Assembly (NCBI RefSeq): GCF_900545795.1
Contig: NZ_URAR01000004.1
Span: 1-64,000, forward strand
DNA from: an uncultured Veillonella sp.
Lineage (GTDB): Bacteria; Bacillota; Negativicutes; Veillonellales; Veillonellaceae
Length of the DNA stretch: 64,000 nt
Reading direction: 5' to 3'
Position 1 is the stretch's first letter, and the number at the start of each line of letters is the position of its first letter. Both the position numbers and the translations under genes were made by a program. The notes under the pieces were generated by a model. The model made no database searches. It saw only the letters and a program-made list of their open reading frames with translations, and was not told the DNA's origin. Of the stretch, positions 60,836 through 64,000 are shown piece by piece.

Positions 60836-61756
60836 TTAAAATGTGGAGCGCACTATTTTTAACGCTTCTTCGTAGATATATTGCGAATTTTTCTTGGTAC
60901 AATCGATCCATTGAATATAAGGCATCCGCTTGTACCAAGTAATTTGACGCTTAGCAAAGCGTCTTGTATTTTGCTGAATAGCCGCAATAGCTTCAGCTTT
61001 ACTCAAGCGGCCTTCATAAAAATCGACCACTTCTTTATAGCCAATGCCCTTAAAGGCTTGGCATTGAGGATCAATGCCCTTATTTAATAAAGCTTCAACT
61101 TCTTCAAAAAGACCTTGCTCTACCATAATATTTACACGCAAATTAATGCGTTCATATAATTCAGCGCGGTCTCGACTTAGACCAATGACTGGTCCTTGAA
61201 AGCGTAATCCTTCCTTAGTCTGATTAGTCAAAGCCTCATAATCACCAGCTGCCATGAGTTCTATGGCGCGATATAGACGATGCTTATCAGTAAACTGTAG
61301 CAAAACCTCACCCTTAGTAGCCAATTCACGGGCATAATTCTGTAATCCTTCAATCCCTTCAGATTCATATAAAGCATCTAACTCAGCTCTTAGATTAAGA
61401 TTTGGCCCTTCTGCGGAGAAATTAAAGCCCTCCAACAAAGACTGCACATAAAAGCCCGTGCCACCAGATAAAATAGGAATACGTCCCTTGCCATTTTCCA
61501 GACCAATAATTCGCTCCGCTTCAGATTGAAATAATGCCACGCTAAACTCCTCATCTGGCTCATAACAATCAATTAGAAAATGGGGTGCCCTTTGAAGCTC
61601 TATAGCATCAGGCTTGGCCGTGCCTATATCAAAGCCCTTATAAACTTGGTATGCATCACCAGAAATTACACTGCTGTTTAGGGTCTCTGCTAATTGTAGC
61701 GTTAATTCTGTTTTCCCCACCGCAGTAGGGCCTAAAATAGTAATTAACTGATTCAT
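60836..61756 (-). CDS. miaA: tRNA dimethylallyltransferase MiaA
   Basis: Transfers the dimethylallyl group to A37 of tRNAs reading U-first codons. ITILGPTAVGKTELTLQLAE (P-loop), ISGDAYQVYKGFDIGTAKP, GGTGFYVQSLL and RRFAKRQITWYKRM are family motifs. 306 residues. ATG overlaps the preceding stop (ATGA). Upstream lies the RsmJ-like methylase and mutL, a recognisable Negativicutes order. Confidence 0.96.
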   Translation of the reverse strand: MNQLITILGPTAVGKTELTLQLAETLNSSVISGDAYQVYKGFDIGTAKPDAIELQRAPHFLIDCYEPDEEFSVALFQSEAERIIGLENGKGRIPILSGGTGFYVQSLLEGFNFSAEGPNLNLRAELDALYESEGIEGLQNYARELATKGEVLLQFTDKHRLYRAIELMAAGDYEALTNQTKEGLRFQGPVIGLSRDRAELYERINLRVNIMVEQGLFEEVEALLNKGIDPQCQAFKGIGYKEVVDFYEGRLSKAEAIAAIQQNTRRFAKRQITWYKRMPYIQWIDCTKKNSQYIYEEALKIVRSTF

Positions 61757-62574
61757 ACTTCATACACTCCATAGGCTACTTTACTATATTGACCACCCTG
61801 TAAATAGGATGGGGGCCACATTTTAAAAATTGTGGCAAACGGTCGCTCTTTAATAATGACTTTACGTCGTGCTACACGCTTTGCTTCCTCTAGCATCTCC
61901 TGAGTCAAACCAGACTCTACAATATGACCGCGTAGAGCTAAAAATTGAGGGCTTTCCTTAACAGGCACTTCAAACATAGGGTCAAAATAAACTATGTCAA
62001 AGCTCTTGCTTTTAGCCTGCTTTAAAAAGATTTCATACCGCATAGCGCACAGCTGAATACGGCGCAATGCATTTGTCACTGCCTGTGATTCATGAACAAA
62101 GTGACGACAGCCATAATTGCTAATATAGGCCAATAAAGGATTGCCCTCAAGCCCTATAAACCGATGAATTTCAGGATGTCCATAAGATACCATAAGGCTA
62201 TCGCTACATAAGCCTACAGTGCAATCGAGAAAAGATTCAACCGGCTCTTCACCAACAGCGGCTAGTAAATGCTCCACATCACCACGATCATAAGCTATGA
62301 TGCGAAGCTGAGCCATAGAGAGGTGAAATTTATGACTCACCTTTTCACCGGTGTATAGAATGGGCCCATCTTGACTCATAATCAGTATATCAGCATTGTT
62401 ATGAGCTTCTTTTATCTTGCGTAAGGAATCTCGCCGTCTTACAACATAAGGTATGCCTAATAACAAGCTAGCTAAATAGGCCTTCTCTTGCTCTTCTTGA
62501 CTAGCCTTTTGTGCTGTAGTGACCACGGCTGTAGCACTAGCATTAGACTGCTCTTCCAGCTCTACTCGTTGCAT
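61753..62574 (-). CDS. RsmJ-like class I SAM-dependent methyltransferase
   Basis: SAM domain with FLDCTVGLCSDSLMVSYG and the RsmJ-type motif FDIVYFDPMFEVPVKE, where RsmJ proteins normally have DPMFP. RsmJ methylates 16S rRNA G1516. The first 80 residues form a different helical domain (YLASLLLGIPYVVRRRDSL...) not seen in enterobacterial RsmJ, so this is a variant family. 273 residues. AAGGAG precedes the ATG. Coupled to miaA by a 4-base overlap; role in rRNA or tRNA modification inferred. Confidence 0.82.
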   Translation of the reverse strand: MQRVELEEQSNASATAVVTTAQKASQEEQEKAYLASLLLGIPYVVRRRDSLRKIKEAHNNADILIMSQDGPILYTGEKVSHKFHLSMAQLRIIAYDRGDVEHLLAAVGEEPVESFLDCTVGLCSDSLMVSYGHPEIHRFIGLEGNPLLAYISNYGCRHFVHESQAVTNALRRIQLCAMRYEIFLKQAKSKSFDIVYFDPMFEVPVKESPQFLALRGHIVESGLTQEMLEEAKRVARRKVIIKERPFATIFKMWPPSYLQGGQYSKVAYGVYEV

Positions 62575-62643
62575 ACTTCACTCCTTACACTATTAAAATT
62601 CTTAGCTTCTACACTCAAAAAATATCAAACTCTGCAAGAGTCA

Positions 62644-64000
62644 TTAACTGCGCAAGAATAATTTACCCATTTCTTCTGGTGTAAATTTCACAATCGTCGG
62701 GCGTCCATGAGGACATACATATGGCTTGTCTGTTTTGAACAATTCTTCAATTAAAACGGCCATTTGATACGTATTCAAAGTATGCCCCGCCTTAATAGCA
62801 CCTCGACAGGATGCATAAGCTAACATTTCATGGCGCAATTGCGCCTTAGTAGGCTCTTGTTCTTCTTTCAATAAGGAAAATACATAGCGTAAAATTTCTA
62901 CGCCCTTACTTTCTACTAAGTCTACTGGCAATCCTTCAACTTTAAATTGTGTAGGCCCTCCTTGCACTACCTGGAACCCTAAATTAAGCAAGGACTCCGC
63001 TTGTTCTTCAATAATGATGAGCTCATCTTCACTGGCCTCTTCATATTGCGGAATCAACAATTCTTGCATAGGGATAGCTTCTGCAGACTTACATAGTTTA
63101 TCATAGCGAATCCGCTCATGAGCGGCGTGTTGATCAATTATATATAAATTATCGCCCTTTTTCGCCAATATATAACAAGCTGCCACTTGCCCCAAAGGCA
63201 ATAGGCCTGTAGTATTCACTGTTTGGCTTTGATAAGCAATTTGACTATCAGAACTTGTTCCATATGTAGCTTGGCTCGAACTATTGCTTTCAGCTGAGCC
63301 TTCACTATTCGAAGAGCTGTCAATATGACTAGTCCCATAGGCATTCGTTATATCATTAAAGGCTTGTTGACGATGAGTTTCTACAATCTCATGAAAACGC
63401 GCTTTATCTTCTTCCGTATAGGACTTAGCTTGTGGACCAATTTCAAAATCGCCACTGTCTACCCAGGACTCTTCACGATAGTTAACGCGCTCTGGCGGCG
63501 TATATCCGTCCTGACGCAATCGGCGCACAAAATCTTCTGTATGGGTCCGATTAGGCAAGTCTGATCGAACTGGCTCAATATCTATTTGATGTAATTTCTC
63601 TCGTCCTATAGAAGTAAACGAGTTTTCATACGATACAGCAGTGGTAATGGCCTCTTCAATAGCATTAGGATTCGAAGAATCGGCTGGCGATCTACTTTCC
63701 CCTGTTTTCACTTCATCTGTTTGCCCCTCAAACTGTAAGTCCTGACCGAGCGGTTTTGAGTTATAAAACGGTACTGTTAAGCCATCTCCGCCCACTGAAC
63801 TTTGATTAGTTCCGCTTAAAGGGTTTTGCAAAGCTTGTAAAATAGCGTGATATACAGCCTTAAAAATCGGCTTGTCATCGCTAAACTTCACCTCGCTCTT
63901 ACGAGGATGAACATTAATATCCACCGTTTCTGGAGGCACCGTAATATTTAGCAAGACTAATGGATAGCCACCTTTAGGTAAAAGCGCATGATAGGCATTG
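62644..64000 (-). CDS. mutL: DNA mismatch repair protein MutL, C-terminal part (start outside window)
   Basis: The frame is open to the window edge; the N-terminal ATPase lies beyond 64000. The visible part begins NAYHALLPKGGYPLVLLNI and VPPETVDINVHPRKSEVKF, the end of the GHKL/S5 domain, followed by a 250-residue disordered linker and the C-terminal dimerisation domain with DQHAAHERIRYDKL, CRGAIKAGHTL and CPHGRPTIVKF. DQHAAHERI and CPHGRP are parts of the endonuclease site, so this is a nicking-type MutL. The ORF stops at 62644, 70 bases upstream of the RsmJ-like gene. Confidence 0.96.
   Translation of the reverse strand, partial: NAYHALLPKGGYPLVLLNITVPPETVDINVHPRKSEVKFSDDKPIFKAVYHAILQALQNPLSGTNQSSVGGDGLTVPFYNSKPLGQDLQFEGQTDEVKTGESRSPADSSNPNAIEEAITTAVSYENSFTSIGREKLHQIDIEPVRSDLPNRTHTEDFVRRLRQDGYTPPERVNYREESWVDSGDFEIGPQAKSYTEEDKARFHEIVETHRQQAFNDITNAYGTSHIDSSSNSEGSAESNSSSQATYGTSSDSQIAYQSQTVNTTGLLPLGQVAACYILAKKGDNLYIIDQHAAHERIRYDKLCKSAEAIPMQELLIPQYEEASEDELIIIEEQAESLLNLGFQVVQGGPTQFKVEGLPVDLVESKGVEILRYVFSLLKEEQEPTKAQLRHEMLAYASCRGAIKAGHTLNTYQMAVLIEELFKTDKPYVCPHGRPTIVKFTPEEMGKLFLRS

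Overview
This is a continuous stretch of a low-GC bacterial chromosome with almost all genes on the minus strand. The gene set points to a Negativicutes bacterium, most likely Veillonella or a close relative. It has Firmicutes-type operon order and signals (hrcA-grpE-dnaK-dnaJ-prmA-rsmE-mtaB-hit-rpsU-yqeY with a CIRCE element, an FMN riboswitch, strong AGGAGG ribosome binding sites and TTG/GTG starts), combined with cobalamin salvage, LarB/LarC2 and a 630-residue glutamine synthetase. The genus is an inference; nothing here is a species marker. No transposase, integrase, CRISPR array or complete prophage was found.

Layout. 1-3.1 kb: cobalamin genes (cobQ partial, cobU, a PduO-type adenosyltransferase), htpX, tRNA-Pro. 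3.2-9.9 kb: homoserine pathway (hom, thrB) with an ACT-domain regulator, a YbhN-like flippase and YdjC deacetylase pair, then larB with only the C-terminal half of larC and a SpoU-type methylase. 10-14.4 kb: a heterodimeric ABC exporter and divergent tpx. 14.5-19.3 kb: a SAM-recycling operon mtnP-mtnA-ahcY-mtaD behind a structured leader. 19.4-24.5 kb: hslO and the riboflavin operon ribD-ribE-ribBA-ribH behind an FMN riboswitch. 24.6-29.7 kb: an accessory stretch with an AraC regulator, a His-rich metal-binding protein, an orphan 343-residue protein, and a plus-strand sigma factor plus GH25 lysozyme pair. 29.9-34.5 kb: thiamine (thiD, fused thiM-thiE) and glnA. 34.5-43.9 kb: the heat-shock/translation block. 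44-52.4 kb: OPT transporter, a class I amidotransferase-like hydrolase, KtrAB potassium uptake, a membrane protein with a heptad tail, a siroheme-type protein and a lipoprotein. 52.7-53.2 kb: a candidate small RNA and tRNA-Ala. 53.3-64 kb: paralogous membrane proteins, a phosphoesterase, hemW, lepA, mnmA, ynbB, miaA, an RsmJ-like methylase and mutL (partial).

The most interesting signals are regulatory or sit in small details. (1) A roughly 130-nt orphan transcript unit at 52.73-52.89 kb has a near-ideal promoter, two near-identical 48/49-nt repeats and an intrinsic terminator. (2) AhcY carries HxExK in place of HxTxE and lies directly upstream of a deaminase gene, suggesting recycling through S-inosylhomocysteine. 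(3) Three genes (mtnP, glnA and a gamma-glutamyl-GABA hydrolase-like gene) each have a promoter followed by a terminator immediately before the ribosome binding site, which implies leader-controlled antitermination. (4) A sigma factor gene is paired with a phage-type lysozyme. (5) Short degenerate tandem repeats (9, 15, 16, 18 and 48 bp) recur in intergenic gaps.

Coordinates of genes are from start codons chosen by ribosome binding site and family alignment; several differ from the longest open frame. All functional calls rest on motif and family recognition from the sequence alone.
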